From: Bacteroidales bacterium
GTDB lineage: Bacteria > Bacteroidota > Bacteroidia > Bacteroidales > P3
Direction: 5' to 3'
DNA length: 64,000 bases
Assembly: GCA_017479385.1 (NCBI GenBank)
Contig: JAFVCE010000006.1
Location: 87,708-151,707, forward strand
In this document: in pieces, positions 42,398 through 51,486 of the stretch
Position numbering within the stretch: the stretch's first letter is position 1
How the letters are laid out: each line of letters opens with the position of its first letter
Program-made: the position numbers and the translations under genes
The notes under the pieces: model-generated
The model's database searches: none
What the model was told of the DNA's origin: nothing
The model's input: the letters and a program-made list of their open reading frames with translations, nothing else

Positions 42398-43834
42398 ATG
42401 AGAAAAGTTCTGATTGTTGGGTCGGCACTGCTGTTTTGTGCCTGCGGAGGCAACACTTACGAACCTCTTCCACAGCGCGATACACGCGCTGAAGGTTATG
42501 TTTATGTTGCCGAAAACAGCTTCATGGTCGACGATTCGGTTTGGTTCCCGCTGATGATAAACTACGGTGCCGAGGTCGCTTCCGAGGCCGACAGTATGTG
42601 GCTCAAACCGATGAAACACTACGGTGCCGGCACGGTCGAAGAGCATCTCGCCACGGTGGCCGATTGGGGCTTCAACGCGGTGCGCCTCTGTGCCGACCAC
42701 CTCGACTACGACGAAGTGGGCACACAGTTCGGCCTTGCTGTGCGGCGCACGGCACAAGTAGCCGACAGTTTAGGCCTGAAAATCATGCTGTTACTCAAAA
42801 CACCGTGGACCGACGAGCAAATGGCACGTACGGCCGAAGTGCTCGACGCTCTGGCCGACTGCTCCGCGGTATGGGCCTACGATTTCGTTAACGAGCCTCT
42901 CTATTTCGACCCCGAACCTCAACGGTCCAAACGCAGCGTCGCGACGTTAGCCAACAAGTGGCGCCACTTGGTCGAACAACACGCTCCTCATCAGCTTTTC
43001 ACCATCGGATTGGCCGAACCCATAGAGGTCTTCGAGTGGGACCCCGCTCTGCTGCCAGTCGATTTCATAAACATCCACACTTATCACCCTCTGCGCGTGG
43101 GGAGCGAGATGTGGTGGTATGCCCACTACCCACGCCGCCCCTGGATGGTTGGTGAAGTGGGGCTACCGGCCGACGGCGACTCTGTGCCATACGCCTGGCA
43201 GTCGACTTTCATGGTCGAAACCTACCGCCGCGCGCTCGCCCTCGGCGCCATGGGCTACGGCTGGTGGGAGTTTCAAGATTTTCCCAACGGGGTTAACTTC
43301 GAAGCACAATACACCGGTTTGCGCCGCAGCGACGGCACTCCCAAACCCGCTGCCAGCGTGGTCAGAACTCTACGCAGCCTCGACCCCGACAGCGTTGCCG
43401 AGCCACCAGTCAACTACTACAACATATTGGGCTACAGCCATGTAGCCATCCGCGGCCGAGTTGTCGACCCGCATGGCGAGCCCATAGAGGGGGCAGTGGT
43501 CCGAGGTTGGAACGACGATTGGAGCATCGGGATGAACACTTTTACTGACGAGAATGGGGCTTTCGCGCTGGTTTGCAACGACTTGTGTGTGCATTTCGAA
43601 GTATCGGCCGCTGGGTACAGCAGGGCTAAATTCGACGCCCACCCGACGTTTACCCGACCTTATACCGACCTCAATACGACCCTAACCCGACTAATCGAGT
43701 ATCAATCAATCGATTACAGATGGTTCCTCACCTCAGACAGTAGTATGTTGACTTTCAACGAGTTGAAGTTCAACACAGCCGATTTCGACGCCTCTTTGCC
43801 CGACATCAAGCTGAAACGCCTCGCGAAGCTTTGA
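42398..43834 (+). CDS. GH5-like glycoside hydrolase lipoprotein with regulatory-like domain
   Basis: A 478-residue lipoprotein (signal MRKVLIVGSALLFCAC, lipidated Cys near 16). A TIM-barrel of cellulase/mannanase type spans about residues 30-330. The likely acid/base Glu is in DFVNEPL (about 166) and the nucleophile in GEVGLP (about 252). A carboxypeptidase-regulatory-like domain follows (VAIRGRVVDPHGEPIEGAVV to SAAGYSRAKF). The tail from about residue 413 is partly encoded by six units of the dispersed 11-bp repeat and reads RPYTDLNTTLTRLIEYQSIDY. The last 29 bp overlap the convergent transglutaminase gene. The substrate is unknown. Confidence 0.8.
   Translation: MRKVLIVGSALLFCACGGNTYEPLPQRDTRAEGYVYVAENSFMVDDSVWFPLMINYGAEVASEADSMWLKPMKHYGAGTVEEHLATVADWGFNAVRLCADHLDYDEVGTQFGLAVRRTAQVADSLGLKIMLLLKTPWTDEQMARTAEVLDALADCSAVWAYDFVNEPLYFDPEPQRSKRSVATLANKWRHLVEQHAPHQLFTIGLAEPIEVFEWDPALLPVDFINIHTYHPLRVGSEMWWYAHYPRRPWMVGEVGLPADGDSVPYAWQSTFMVETYRRALALGAMGYGWWEFQDFPNGVNFEAQYTGLRRSDGTPKPAASVVRTLRSLDPDSVAEPPVNYYNILGYSHVAIRGRVVDPHGEPIEGAVVRGWNDDWSIGMNTFTDENGAFALVCNDLCVHFEVSAAGYSRAKFDAHPTFTRPYTDLNTTLTRLIEYQSIDYRWFLTSDSSMLTFNELKFNTADFDASLPDIKLKRLAKL
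43633..43698 (+). repeat. 11-bp phased repeat, copy 8 (intragenic, six units)
   Basis: Units read CGACGCCCACC, CGACGTTTACC, CGACCTTATAC, CGACCTCAATA, CGACCCTAACC, CGACTAATCGA. The following GAGTATCAATCAATCGATTA recalls the AT-rich flanks of the intergenic copies. It is translated as part of the C-terminal tail of the GH5-like protein. Confidence 0.85.
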
Positions 43835-46421
43835 GCACCTGCTCGGCCAAACCTATTTTGTAGCCCTGACTGAGGTAGACAATCTGTCCGCGCCCAGTGA
43901 TGAGGGCAACCAATGGGTAGGAAACTGGGCCCTCGATTCGGGCGGCTGACACGATGGCTTTTTCGAGTTCGCCGCTGCGATAGGCAATGTCGGTATTGGC
44001 CAACTGCCACTGCTGCATATCGAGTCCGGAAGGGCCAACCATATAGGTCATACCGCCCCACTGTTTCAGCTCGGACTGCAACTGTTTGAGCTCAACAACG
44101 AGGTGCTTCGAAGGCTCGGCATAGCTGCCCAAATTAATGTAGAGCATACCCGTCGAGCCGGCATAGTCCCAAAGCGCAATGCCGTCGAAGAGTTCGAGGT
44201 TGCGGTCGACAACGCCCAGCTCGTCGGTCCGTGCCAGCAACGGCATGATGACGATTTCTTTGACAACCTTCTCGCCAGCCTTCGCCTCAAAAAATTCGAG
44301 GCGCGAGCGCACAGCGCCGTCGGGGTAACGGTTGCCGGTCGAGAGGCAATAGGTGCCAGGCTCGAGCTGGATTGTGGCAGGGAACGTGGACATACGAGGG
44401 TCGTCTTCGAAGTCGAAGGTGCGCAGGTCGCCATTCTCGAGTTTGGCAATTGTGAAGTGCGGCCAATAGAGAGGCTTGGCGGGTTCTTTTCCCCGATAGG
44501 TTAGGGTCAAGGTAGCCGTTGGGGCAACTGCGGTGGTCTTTGCAGACAGACCGACGCTCTGCCACTGAGCACCGTCCCAGGCGTAGACGATGTTGGTAGC
44601 GTTGTCGAGGTAGGCCGGCACGGCGGCGGCACGACAAGCTGCCACGAAGAAGATGTCGCGGCTGTGGCTATCGGCACGGCGCAGTTTGTATACACCCACG
44701 GGCGAGAGGGGGCAGCCAAAGTAGTTGCTCGTGTCGTCGACAACGATGTTGTCTACCACCCAACGGCGTATCTCTTCGGCCGTCATACCTTTGAAACGGG
44801 AGAGTTCTTCGCGGTAGGGACGCACCATCTCGTTGCTGATGCGGGCGGGCACAATACCTTTTATATATACTCCTGTGGTAACCTCGATTGTGCAATCCTG
44901 CTCCTCCATCCAGTCCCAATCGTAAGGTAGGTAATGGGCCTCCAACACCTCGGCGGTGATGTCGCGCAGGTCTTTGTCAGAGAACGACTTAAGGTATTCG
45001 TAGGCAGCACCGAATTGCTTTTCGCCACAGCCATGTTTGAGGATGAAGTTGATGATTACCTCGTAGTTGCCCTCCGACTTGCACACCAGTTGCCAAAACA
45101 TTTCCTGCTGCTCTTTGTTCAGGTGCTGTACACCTTCGAGCTGCTGGAAGTAATCTTTGGTGGGGAAAGTGGCGGTGTAGGCGTTGCGCAGCGAGTCCTC
45201 GTAGGCCAGGCGGCGGGCGTTGGCGGCCATCTCTTCGTCGGTGGCAACAACCTTGGGGGCACCTGCAACGGGAGGTACGATTTCGAAATTGAGGACGGGG
45301 AATTGAGGATTGGAGTTCTCGGCAAGGACGAGCGTCATCGTGCTATCTTGGCGAACGTCAATCTTCTCGAAAGCGTAGCGGCTGCCGTCGGTGGCCCAAA
45401 CAAGCAGGTCGCCGAGGCCGGTGGTCAGCGAGGCCTTGCCCTCGGCGTCGGCAATTTGTGTAGAGAGGGGGTAATATTCGGCGTAGTTGTAGAGTTTGAA
45501 CTTAACTTTGGCACCTGGTAGCGGGCGGCCCTCGGAGTCGGTGACCATGACGGTTACGCGGCGCGTGGGGGCGTAGTGACTCAGCAGGTTCAGCTCGCTG
45601 AAGAGTTGGGTACGGCGAACCACCTCCTCGTCGCCTTTATACCTGCCGAAAGCCTTGCTGTGAACCATCATACAGCGCGTAGAGGGGACGGAGAACCAAC
45701 CCATGTCGAGCTGCGGGTCGGGCTCGCAGGCACCCATAAACTTCCACTCGCCGCCGACGTAGACTTCGACCCACGCATGATTGTCGTCGCAATGGGCCCA
45801 ACGTGGGGTGTAGCATTGGCGAGCGGGTATACCCACCGCGCGTAGGGCGGTGACGGTGAAAGTGCTCTCCTCGCCACAACGGCCCAGCGAGGTGCGCATC
45901 GTGGCCAGAGGCGATGAGGTTCGGGCATCGCTGGCGCGGTAGGCCACTCGTTCGTGGCACCAATGGTTGACCTCGAGGGCGGCCTCCTCCATGGTCATAC
46001 CGCTTACGCGCTCTTTCAGTTCGCGGAAGAAAACCTGGCGGGCAGTGTCGAGGTTCTCGTTGTTGACGCGATAGACCAGCACAAAATGGCGAAAGATATC
46101 ATCGGGAACAGCCTTGCCCCAGGGCATTTCCTCGCGCGCGCGAAGTGAGGTGCGCACTTGGTCGAGGAAGAACTGTGGCTCGTAGTCGGCCATGTCGCTC
46201 AGCGGCATATAGGCATAAAGGAACTCCATGGCTTCGCGCTCGGAACGCGAGAGGGTATCGAGCCTCACGTCGAGCATGGGGAACTGCTCCATACGGGTTT
46301 CGAAGTCGGTATGGACTTCGGCTCGATAACTGCGGTCGGCAATGAAGTGTGGGTCTTGACGGCAGCCTACAAAAAGGAGTACCGTGCACAATAAAATTAG
46401 GCGTGTTGCGTTATTCTTCAT
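43806..46421 (-). CDS. Transglutaminase-like lipoprotein
   Basis: An 871-residue protein from the ATG complementary to 46419-46421, giving a lipoprotein signal (MKNNATRLILLCTVLLFVGC). A much longer frame runs upstream past the promoter and is not real. The transglutaminase-like domain has Cys near residue 181 (SLGRCGEESTFTVTALRAVGIPARQ), His near 214 (DDNHAWVEV) and an Asp near 231 (GACEPDP). A beta-sandwich follows (VTVMVTDSEGRPLPGAKVKF), then long uncharacterised domains including a second region with a conserved CRAAAVPAYLDN. Probably acts on peptides or proteins in the envelope. Confidence 0.88.
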   Translation of the reverse strand: MKNNATRLILLCTVLLFVGCRQDPHFIADRSYRAEVHTDFETRMEQFPMLDVRLDTLSRSEREAMEFLYAYMPLSDMADYEPQFFLDQVRTSLRAREEMPWGKAVPDDIFRHFVLVYRVNNENLDTARQVFFRELKERVSGMTMEEAALEVNHWCHERVAYRASDARTSSPLATMRTSLGRCGEESTFTVTALRAVGIPARQCYTPRWAHCDDNHAWVEVYVGGEWKFMGACEPDPQLDMGWFSVPSTRCMMVHSKAFGRYKGDEEVVRRTQLFSELNLLSHYAPTRRVTVMVTDSEGRPLPGAKVKFKLYNYAEYYPLSTQIADAEGKASLTTGLGDLLVWATDGSRYAFEKIDVRQDSTMTLVLAENSNPQFPVLNFEIVPPVAGAPKVVATDEEMAANARRLAYEDSLRNAYTATFPTKDYFQQLEGVQHLNKEQQEMFWQLVCKSEGNYEVIINFILKHGCGEKQFGAAYEYLKSFSDKDLRDITAEVLEAHYLPYDWDWMEEQDCTIEVTTGVYIKGIVPARISNEMVRPYREELSRFKGMTAEEIRRWVVDNIVVDDTSNYFGCPLSPVGVYKLRRADSHSRDIFFVAACRAAAVPAYLDNATNIVYAWDGAQWQSVGLSAKTTAVAPTATLTLTYRGKEPAKPLYWPHFTIAKLENGDLRTFDFEDDPRMSTFPATIQLEPGTYCLSTGNRYPDGAVRSRLEFFEAKAGEKVVKEIVIMPLLARTDELGVVDRNLELFDGIALWDYAGSTGMLYINLGSYAEPSKHLVVELKQLQSELKQWGGMTYMVGPSGLDMQQWQLANTDIAYRSGELEKAIVSAARIEGPVSYPLVALITGRGQIVYLSQGYKIGLAEQVLKASRGVSA

Positions 46422-46459
46422 GTGGTTGGTTTGGGTTGTGGCCGAGGCCAGTTCGGGCT

Positions 46460-46468
46460 GCAAATTTA
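46460..46468 (-). promoter_or_regulatory. -7 box of transglutaminase-like gene
   Basis: Minus strand TAAATTTGC, 39 bp before the chosen start, which supports that start. Confidence 0.55.
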
Positions 46469-46521
46469 CGACATTAATTTCGATTTGCTGAAAAAAAAGT
46501 GAGCATAATAGAAAAAAAACG

Positions 46522-46530
46522 TATCTTTGC
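46522..46530 (+). promoter_or_regulatory. -7 box of SIMPL gene promoter
   Basis: TATCTTTGC, 36 bp before the ATG at 46566. Confidence 0.6.
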
Positions 46531-46565
46531 AAAAAATTAATAAACAACTTAAAAACTCTAACAAC

Positions 46566-47273
46566 ATGAAAGGTAGTCAGATACCGTTTAAGAAAAACTA
46601 CATTTTGGGCACGAGCATAGTTCTCGCCGCCCTGGTTTTGGGATTGATGATGGTGTGTATGGTGCGCACCTACAAATCGTATGACAACACCGTTAAGGTG
46701 CGTGGCCTGTGCGAAAAAGAGGTGCCGGCCGACCGCGTGGTGCTCCGCATAAGCTACTCTGCGAAAGACAACTCGCTGGCCAATATCCGCCAAACAATAC
46801 ACAACAACAACGAGGTGATCACCAACTTGTTGCTCGCCGAAGGCTTCGACGCCGAGGAGATAAAGGTGAGCAGCACCGACTATAACGACCAATACACCTG
46901 GGCCAACAACGTGTCGAACATCTCGTACCGCTACCGAGCTTCGCAGACCATCAGCATCTATACCGACAAGTTGGACCTTGTGCGCAAGAAGCAGGAGACC
47001 ATCGAAACCCAACTCGTTAACCACGACATTCTGGTCGACTGCTATGCCGACTATCAGTTTCTTGGCCTGAACGACATAAAGCCCGCCATGATTGCCGAAA
47101 GCCTCGAAAACGCTCGCACCGCCGCCAACGAATTTGCCCAAAACAGCCACAGCCGCACTGGCAAGATGCGCACCGCTTCGCAGGGATATTTCGAGATTGA
47201 GGACTTGGACGAGAACAACCCGCAAATCAAGAAAATACGCGTGGTAACCACGGTCGAATACTACCTGCGCTGA
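46566..47273 (+). CDS. SIMPL (DUF541) domain protein, membrane-anchored
   Basis: A 235-residue protein from the ATG at 46566. Residues 13-34 form a signal anchor (YILGTSIVLAALVLGLMMVCMV). The SIMPL domain follows (VKVRGLCEKEVPADRVVLRISYSAKDN, YRASQTISIYTDKLDLV, and KPAMIAESLENARTAANEFAQ). The name comes from a mouse signalling protein; bacterial members are periplasmic with no settled function. The radical SAM gene follows after 51 bp. Confidence 0.9.
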   Translation: MKGSQIPFKKNYILGTSIVLAALVLGLMMVCMVRTYKSYDNTVKVRGLCEKEVPADRVVLRISYSAKDNSLANIRQTIHNNNEVITNLLLAEGFDAEEIKVSSTDYNDQYTWANNVSNISYRYRASQTISIYTDKLDLVRKKQETIETQLVNHDILVDCYADYQFLGLNDIKPAMIAESLENARTAANEFAQNSHSRTGKMRTASQGYFEIEDLDENNPQIKKIRVVTTVEYYLR

Positions 47274-47324
47274 TTTTTATAGTCGAGCTGCAAGTTCTGT
47301 AGCCTGACGGGTACTAATATAAAT

Positions 47325-48434
47325 ATGACAGACCTGCAAGAATACTTGTCGTCGTCGATTCGACGCATAATGACGAGAGCCTACACCAGCGTGCTCTCCA
47401 ATCCCCGCGAGGCGCGCACCGTGCTCCGCCTGCAACAAGCCTTCATGGCCTCTGAACCTCGCCGCAAACGCGCCCAGCAGGAGCTTGGTGTAGATGTGCC
47501 CCCATTCCTCATTGCCAGCATTGCCACCACCTGTAACCTCAGCTGCGCGGGCTGCTACGCTCGCGCTAACGGCATTGCCGCCGACGAGGGGCAGGGTCGC
47601 CGCCAGGTGATGAAGCCCGAAGAGTGGCGCGCTGTGTTCGAAGAGGCCGCCAAGCTGGGCATAAACTTCGCCCTGCTGGCTGGTGGCGAACCCCTCACGC
47701 GTCGCGACATACTGCAGCAGGTGGCCGAGGTGAAAGATATGATTTTCCCCATCTTCACCAACGGCACTATGTTTAGCCCGTGGTACTTAGATTTCTTTGC
47801 CAAAAATCTGAACCTGATACCCGTAATCAGCGTCGAAGGCAACCGCGTTACTACCGACGCACGCCGCGGCGAGGGGGTTTACCAACGCGCCCTGAAAGCC
47901 ATGGATTGCCTGCACGAGGCCAACCTCTTCTACGGTGTGAGCCTGACGGTGACCACCGAGAACTTTGCGCAGATAACCTCCGACGAGTATGTAGACTCGC
48001 TGCGCGAGCGCGGATGCAAGCTGGTTATATACGTTGAATACGTACCTACCGACGAGGGTACCGAGCACCTTGCCCTCTCGCCCGCCGATAGCGAGCTTAT
48101 GGAGCAGGCCCAGGAACGCCTCATGCAGCGCTACGACAACATGGTGGTCATCTCATTCCCCGGTGGCGAAAAGAAGATGGGGGGCTGCTTGGCCGCGGGC
48201 CGTGGTTTCTTCCACATAGGTCCCGACGGGGCAGCCGAGCCCTGCCCTTTCTCGCCCTACAGCGACGCCAGCGTGCGCACCATTGGCATAGCGGGAGCCC
48301 TCAAGTCGCCCCTGTTCCGCAAGTTGCGCGACTCGCGCCTCGTGGGTGGCGAGCACGACGGCGGCTGTGTGCTCTGGGAGCACCGCGCCGAGGTCGAGGC
48401 TATGCTCAACGAACCGGCAACCACAGAGGCCTAA
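47325..48434 (+). CDS. Radical SAM protein
   Basis: A 369-residue enzyme. The 4Fe-4S/SAM motif is C70-x3-C74-x2-C77 (CNLSCAGCYA), and a GGEP SAM-binding motif (LLAGGEPLTRRDI) follows. An N-terminal helical region of 60 residues precedes the barrel. The C-terminal part has cysteines at GGCLAAGRG, AEPCPFSPY and GGCVLWEH, which may bind a second cluster as in SPASM-type enzymes. The substrate is unknown. It is 11 kb from the lipoprotein at 36097, so a link between them is only speculative. Confidence 0.87.
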   Translation: MTDLQEYLSSSIRRIMTRAYTSVLSNPREARTVLRLQQAFMASEPRRKRAQQELGVDVPPFLIASIATTCNLSCAGCYARANGIAADEGQGRRQVMKPEEWRAVFEEAAKLGINFALLAGGEPLTRRDILQQVAEVKDMIFPIFTNGTMFSPWYLDFFAKNLNLIPVISVEGNRVTTDARRGEGVYQRALKAMDCLHEANLFYGVSLTVTTENFAQITSDEYVDSLRERGCKLVIYVEYVPTDEGTEHLALSPADSELMEQAQERLMQRYDNMVVISFPGGEKKMGGCLAAGRGFFHIGPDGAAEPCPFSPYSDASVRTIGIAGALKSPLFRKLRDSRLVGGEHDGGCVLWEHRAEVEAMLNEPATTEA

Positions 48435-48472
48435 GTCCTTTCCCCAAACGCCCAGTAGAGAGGCAGAGATAT

Positions 48473-48507
48473 GCGGTGCTGCCCGAGCTTCGCTCGAGTT
48501 GCACCGC
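48473..48507 (+). terminator. Hairpin after radical SAM gene
   Basis: GCGGTGC/GCACCGC with an inner CGAG/CTCG stem, 38 bp after the stop. No T run. Confidence 0.4.
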
Positions 48508-48614
48508 TACCAACCTCCCGACATCGCCCCAGCAACAACCAACCGAGGTCTCCCCTCCTACCCCCTAAGCCCGATATGCAGAGGGGGCGAAATGGCTGTT
48601 TTTTGGGGGGCTAA

Positions 48615-48700
48615 GTGGCTGAATATCAAGCGCTGTTCGACCTCAATACGACCCTAACCCCTCTTTAATACGACTTAAGGGCTGAGAATTAGGCGGTTAT
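48615..48700 (+). repeat. 11-bp phased repeat, copy 9
   Basis: The core at 48638-48681 reads CGACCTCAATA, CGACCCTAACC, CCTCTTTAATA, CGACTTAAGGG. The 5' flank is CTGAATATCAAGCGCTGTT and the 3' flank is GCTGAGAATTAGGCGGTTAT. It lies in the convergent gap between the radical SAM gene and gdhA, which holds no gene. Confidence 0.85.
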
Positions 48701-48769
48701 GAGTGCGCTGTGTAACCCTATTTTTATGGCTTTTGGGGTTGGTCGCGAGTGGGTGGTTGGGGCAAAACG

Positions 48770-48797
48770 AAGGCGGCCTGCTTGCGCAGGCCGCCTT
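48770..48797 (-). terminator. Terminator of gdhA
   Basis: AAGGCGGCCTGC and GCAGGCCGCCTT form a perfect 12-bp stem with a 4-nt loop. On the minus strand CGTTTTG follows. Confidence 0.8.
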
Positions 48798-48827
48798 GTG
48801 GTTGTTTGCCGTTGGTTGGCGTGTTGT

Positions 48828-50171
48828 TTAGATGATGCCCTGGGCGAGCATAGCATTGGCAACGCGCATGAAACCAGCGATGTTGGCACCTTTAACGTAG
48901 TTGATGTGACCATCAGCTTCGCGACCGTGTGCGACGCACATATCGTAGATGTCGTTCATAATCTTGTGGAGTTTCTGGTCGACTTCTTCAGCGGTCCAGT
49001 TGATGTGGCCGGCGTTCTGGCAGATTTCGAGGCCAGAGGTGGCGACGCCACCAGCGTTGACGGCTTTACCGGGGCCGAAGGGCACCTTGGCGGCCTGGAT
49101 GGCGGAAATGGCGCCGGGTTGGCAACCCATGTTGGAGACTTCGGCAACATACTTCACGCCATTGGCGAGGAGCATCTTGGCGTCTTCTTCGGCCAACTCG
49201 TTCTGGAAAGCGCAGGGCATAGCGATGTCGCACTTCACAATCCAAGCTTTCTTGCCGGCGGTGAACTTGGCTTGGCCGGGGAATTTGTCGGCCATGTCTT
49301 GCACCTTGTTGCGGTTGCTGGCGCGCATATCGAGCATGTAGTCAATCATCTCTTTGGTGATACCGTTCTCGATTTCGCAAACACCGTCGGGGCCAGAGAT
49401 GGCGACGACTTTGGCGCCGAGTTCAATAGCTTTGGTGGCAGCACCCCAGGCCACGTTGCCGAAGCCAGAGAGGGCGATGCGTTTGCCTTCCATCTTGTCG
49501 CCTTGTTCTTTCACCATGCGCTCTACATAGTAGATGGCGCCGAAACCGGTGGCTTCGGGACGGATGAGGCTACCACCCCAGCCGTAGCTCTTGCCGGTGA
49601 GGGCACCGGTGGAGTGCTCGCGGGCCAGTTTCTTGTAGGCACCATAGAGGAAGCCGATTTCGCGGCCACCCACTCCGACGTCGCCGGCGGGGCTGTCTTG
49701 GTCGGGGCCGATGTTGCGCCACAGCTCATACATGAAGGCTTGGCAGAAGCGCATGATTTCGGCGTCGCTCTTTCCGACGGGGTCGAAGTCGGAACCACCC
49801 TTACCACCACCGAGGGGGAGGTTGGTGAGGCTGTTTTTGAATATCTGCTCGAATCCGAGGAATTTGAGCATGCTGACATTGACGGCTTTGTGGAAGCGGA
49901 GACCGCCTTTGTATGCGCCGAGGGCGGCGTTGAACTGGACGCGATAGCCGAGGTTGGTGCAGACCTCGCCTTTGTCGTTCACCCAAGTCACACGGAAGGT
50001 GAAGATGCGGTCGGGCTCGACAATGCGTTCAACGATTTTGGCAGCCTCGAATTCGGGGTGTTTGTTGTACTCTTCTTCGATGGTTTCGAGAACCTCGCGA
50101 ACAGCTTGCAAGTATTCGTTTTCTCCCGGATGTTTGGCCTCCAGGTTAGCCATAATTTCGTTTACTTTCAT
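48828..50171 (-). CDS. gdhA: NADP-type glutamate dehydrogenase
   Basis: A 447-residue hexameric-type GDH that interconverts 2-oxoglutarate plus ammonia and glutamate. The substrate region is FNAALGAYKGGLRFHKAVN, followed by LPLGGGKGGSDFDPVGKSDAEIMRFCQAF with the catalytic Lys. The nucleotide domain has ALSGFGNVAWGAATKAIELGAKVVAISGPDG. Length and the KGGSDFDP motif fit the small NADP-dependent assimilatory class. Likely a main ammonia-fixing enzyme here. A candidate promoter lies about 45 bp upstream. Confidence 0.96.
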   Translation of the reverse strand: MKVNEIMANLEAKHPGENEYLQAVREVLETIEEEYNKHPEFEAAKIVERIVEPDRIFTFRVTWVNDKGEVCTNLGYRVQFNAALGAYKGGLRFHKAVNVSMLKFLGFEQIFKNSLTNLPLGGGKGGSDFDPVGKSDAEIMRFCQAFMYELWRNIGPDQDSPAGDVGVGGREIGFLYGAYKKLAREHSTGALTGKSYGWGGSLIRPEATGFGAIYYVERMVKEQGDKMEGKRIALSGFGNVAWGAATKAIELGAKVVAISGPDGVCEIENGITKEMIDYMLDMRASNRNKVQDMADKFPGQAKFTAGKKAWIVKCDIAMPCAFQNELAEEDAKMLLANGVKYVAEVSNMGCQPGAISAIQAAKVPFGPGKAVNAGGVATSGLEICQNAGHINWTAEEVDQKLHKIMNDIYDMCVAHGREADGHINYVKGANIAGFMRVANAMLAQGII

Positions 50172-50215
50172 GATATACAGTGTTTTATATTAAAACTTGT
50201 TTTTGTTTTCGCCAA

Positions 50216-50223
50216 CAAATGTA
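50216..50223 (-). promoter_or_regulatory. -7 box of gdhA promoter
   Basis: Minus strand TACATTTG, 45 bp before the gdhA start. Confidence 0.5.
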
Positions 50224-50310
50224 CTACTTTTTTTGGGAATGATAAAATTTTTTTATAATTTTTTCAAAAAAAAGTTTTTTTACCTCCCCCAGATGGATGG
50301 TTCGGGAGCG

Positions 50311-51120
50311 TTAGGCGTAGCAGGTGTCGACAAAATTTTTGAGGCGTGGGCGGACGTATTCGCGCTCTTCCATGAACGACATATGGCCCACGTGGTCGAG
50401 TATCATCACCTCCGAATGGTGGGGCAACATGGCTTGCGAAAGGCCGTATTCGAGGCTGACGCGACTGTCGTTTTTGCCAAAGACGAAGAGCACTGGCACC
50501 TCGAGGCGCTCGAGCACGCCAATGCGCGACGGGCGCTGGGCCATGCCGGCTTGGGCGGCAATGATGCTCTCCGAGGTGGTTTCGAGGCACTGGTCTTGCA
50601 GGTCTTTGATTTCTTGCGAGAGGGTGTTGCGGTGGCTTTCGTCGAAGAGCGGCGGTATGCTGCCCACAATGTAGCTCGCGCGGTTCGATACCACCTGCTC
50701 GCACACCTCGCGGCGCGCCTGGCGCTTCTCGGGCGAGTCGGCCATGGCGTTCGAGTTGAGCAGGGCCAATCCGCGTAGCAAGAAGGGGTAGAGGTCGGCA
50801 AAAGCCAGGGCCACGTAGCCCCCCATAGAGTGGCCAGCAATGACGCATTGGTCAACGCCGGCATCGGCCAGCACGGCGCGCACAGCTTTGGCCATGAATT
50901 CCATGGTGTGGACTTCGCCATAGCTATCGCTCAAGCCGTGGCCTGGCAGGTCGATGCTGATAACGCGCATACTGCGCATATACCACAGTGTGTAGGCACT
51001 CCAAACGTCGAGGTTTTGCAAAAAACCGTGCAGCAGCACCAATGTGTTGCTAAATTCGCGTCCTTCGTCGCGATAGTGTATTGTCTTGCCTTCGAATTGC
51101 AGTGTGCGGTGTTGTTCCAT
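50311..51120 (-). CDS. Alpha/beta hydrolase
   Basis: A 269-residue alpha/beta-hydrolase fold protein. The oxyanion region is LVLLHGFLQN, the nucleophile elbow is AGHSMGG with Ser near residue 97, a late acid is near FVFGKNDSRV and the catalytic His is in LDHVGHMSF. No signal peptide. The family covers esterases, lactonases and MenH-like enzymes; substrate unknown. It has its own promoter and is separated from the yidD operon by a terminator. Confidence 0.9.
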   Translation of the reverse strand: MEQHRTLQFEGKTIHYRDEGREFSNTLVLLHGFLQNLDVWSAYTLWYMRSMRVISIDLPGHGLSDSYGEVHTMEFMAKAVRAVLADAGVDQCVIAGHSMGGYVALAFADLYPFLLRGLALLNSNAMADSPEKRQARREVCEQVVSNRASYIVGSIPPLFDESHRNTLSQEIKDLQDQCLETTSESIIAAQAGMAQRPSRIGVLERLEVPVLFVFGKNDSRVSLEYGLSQAMLPHHSEVMILDHVGHMSFMEEREYVRPRLKNFVDTCYA

Positions 51121-51147
51121 GACTGGTGGTATATAGTAATATCGGGG

Positions 51148-51156
51148 GCAAAATTA
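51148..51156 (-). promoter_or_regulatory. -7 box of alpha/beta hydrolase gene
   Basis: Minus strand TAATTTTGC, 28 bp before the start codon. Confidence 0.55.
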
Positions 51157-51199
51157 CACATTTTTTTCAACATAACGATTCTTTTATTTAAAAAGAAAT

Positions 51200-51232
51200 C
51201 CGCCGACAGGTGTTGATAACTTCTGGCGGCGG
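51200..51232 (-). terminator. Terminator after yidD
   Basis: On the minus strand CCGCC and GGCGG close a hairpin with inner CAG/CTG pairing, followed by ATTTCTTTTT. It ends the DUF4271-hemD-rnpA-yidD run. Confidence 0.6.
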
Positions 51233-51255
51233 TTTGAGGGTGGTTGGCTTGACGG

Positions 51256-51486
51256 CTACGGCACAGGGTCGTAGCCCGAGCCACCAAAGGGGTTGCAGCG
51301 CAGTATGCGCTTGAAAGCCAGCCATCCACCGCGCAGCGGGCCGTGCTTGCGAATGGCCTCGATGGCATATTGCGAGCAGGTGGGCGTGTAGCGACAGGCC
51401 GGTGGCGTGAGCGGCGAAATACACATCTGGTAGAAGCGTATGGGCGCTATGAGCAGGCGCGTGGCTAAAGCTTTGAGGCGAGACAT
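51256..51486 (-). CDS. yidD: Membrane protein insertion efficiency factor YidD
   Basis: A 76-residue protein, the normal size. The family signature is intact: [63 protein letters not shown] start it at the ATG complementary to 51484-51486; a longer frame overlapping rnpA is not needed. YidD is an amphipathic inner-membrane-associated protein that helps YidC-dependent insertion. It overlaps rnpA by 22 bp, the usual pairing in bacteria. Confidence 0.95.
   Translation of the reverse strand: MSRLKALATRLLIAPIRFYQMCISPLTPPACRYTPTCSQYAIEAIRKHGPLRGGWLAFKRILRCNPFGGSGYDPVP

Noticed and set aside
46422-47225. N-terminal extension of the transglutaminase-like protein by 268 residues
   Set aside because: It lies upstream of the promoter box, is antisense to the SIMPL gene, and the internal ATG at 46421 gives a proper lipoprotein signal.
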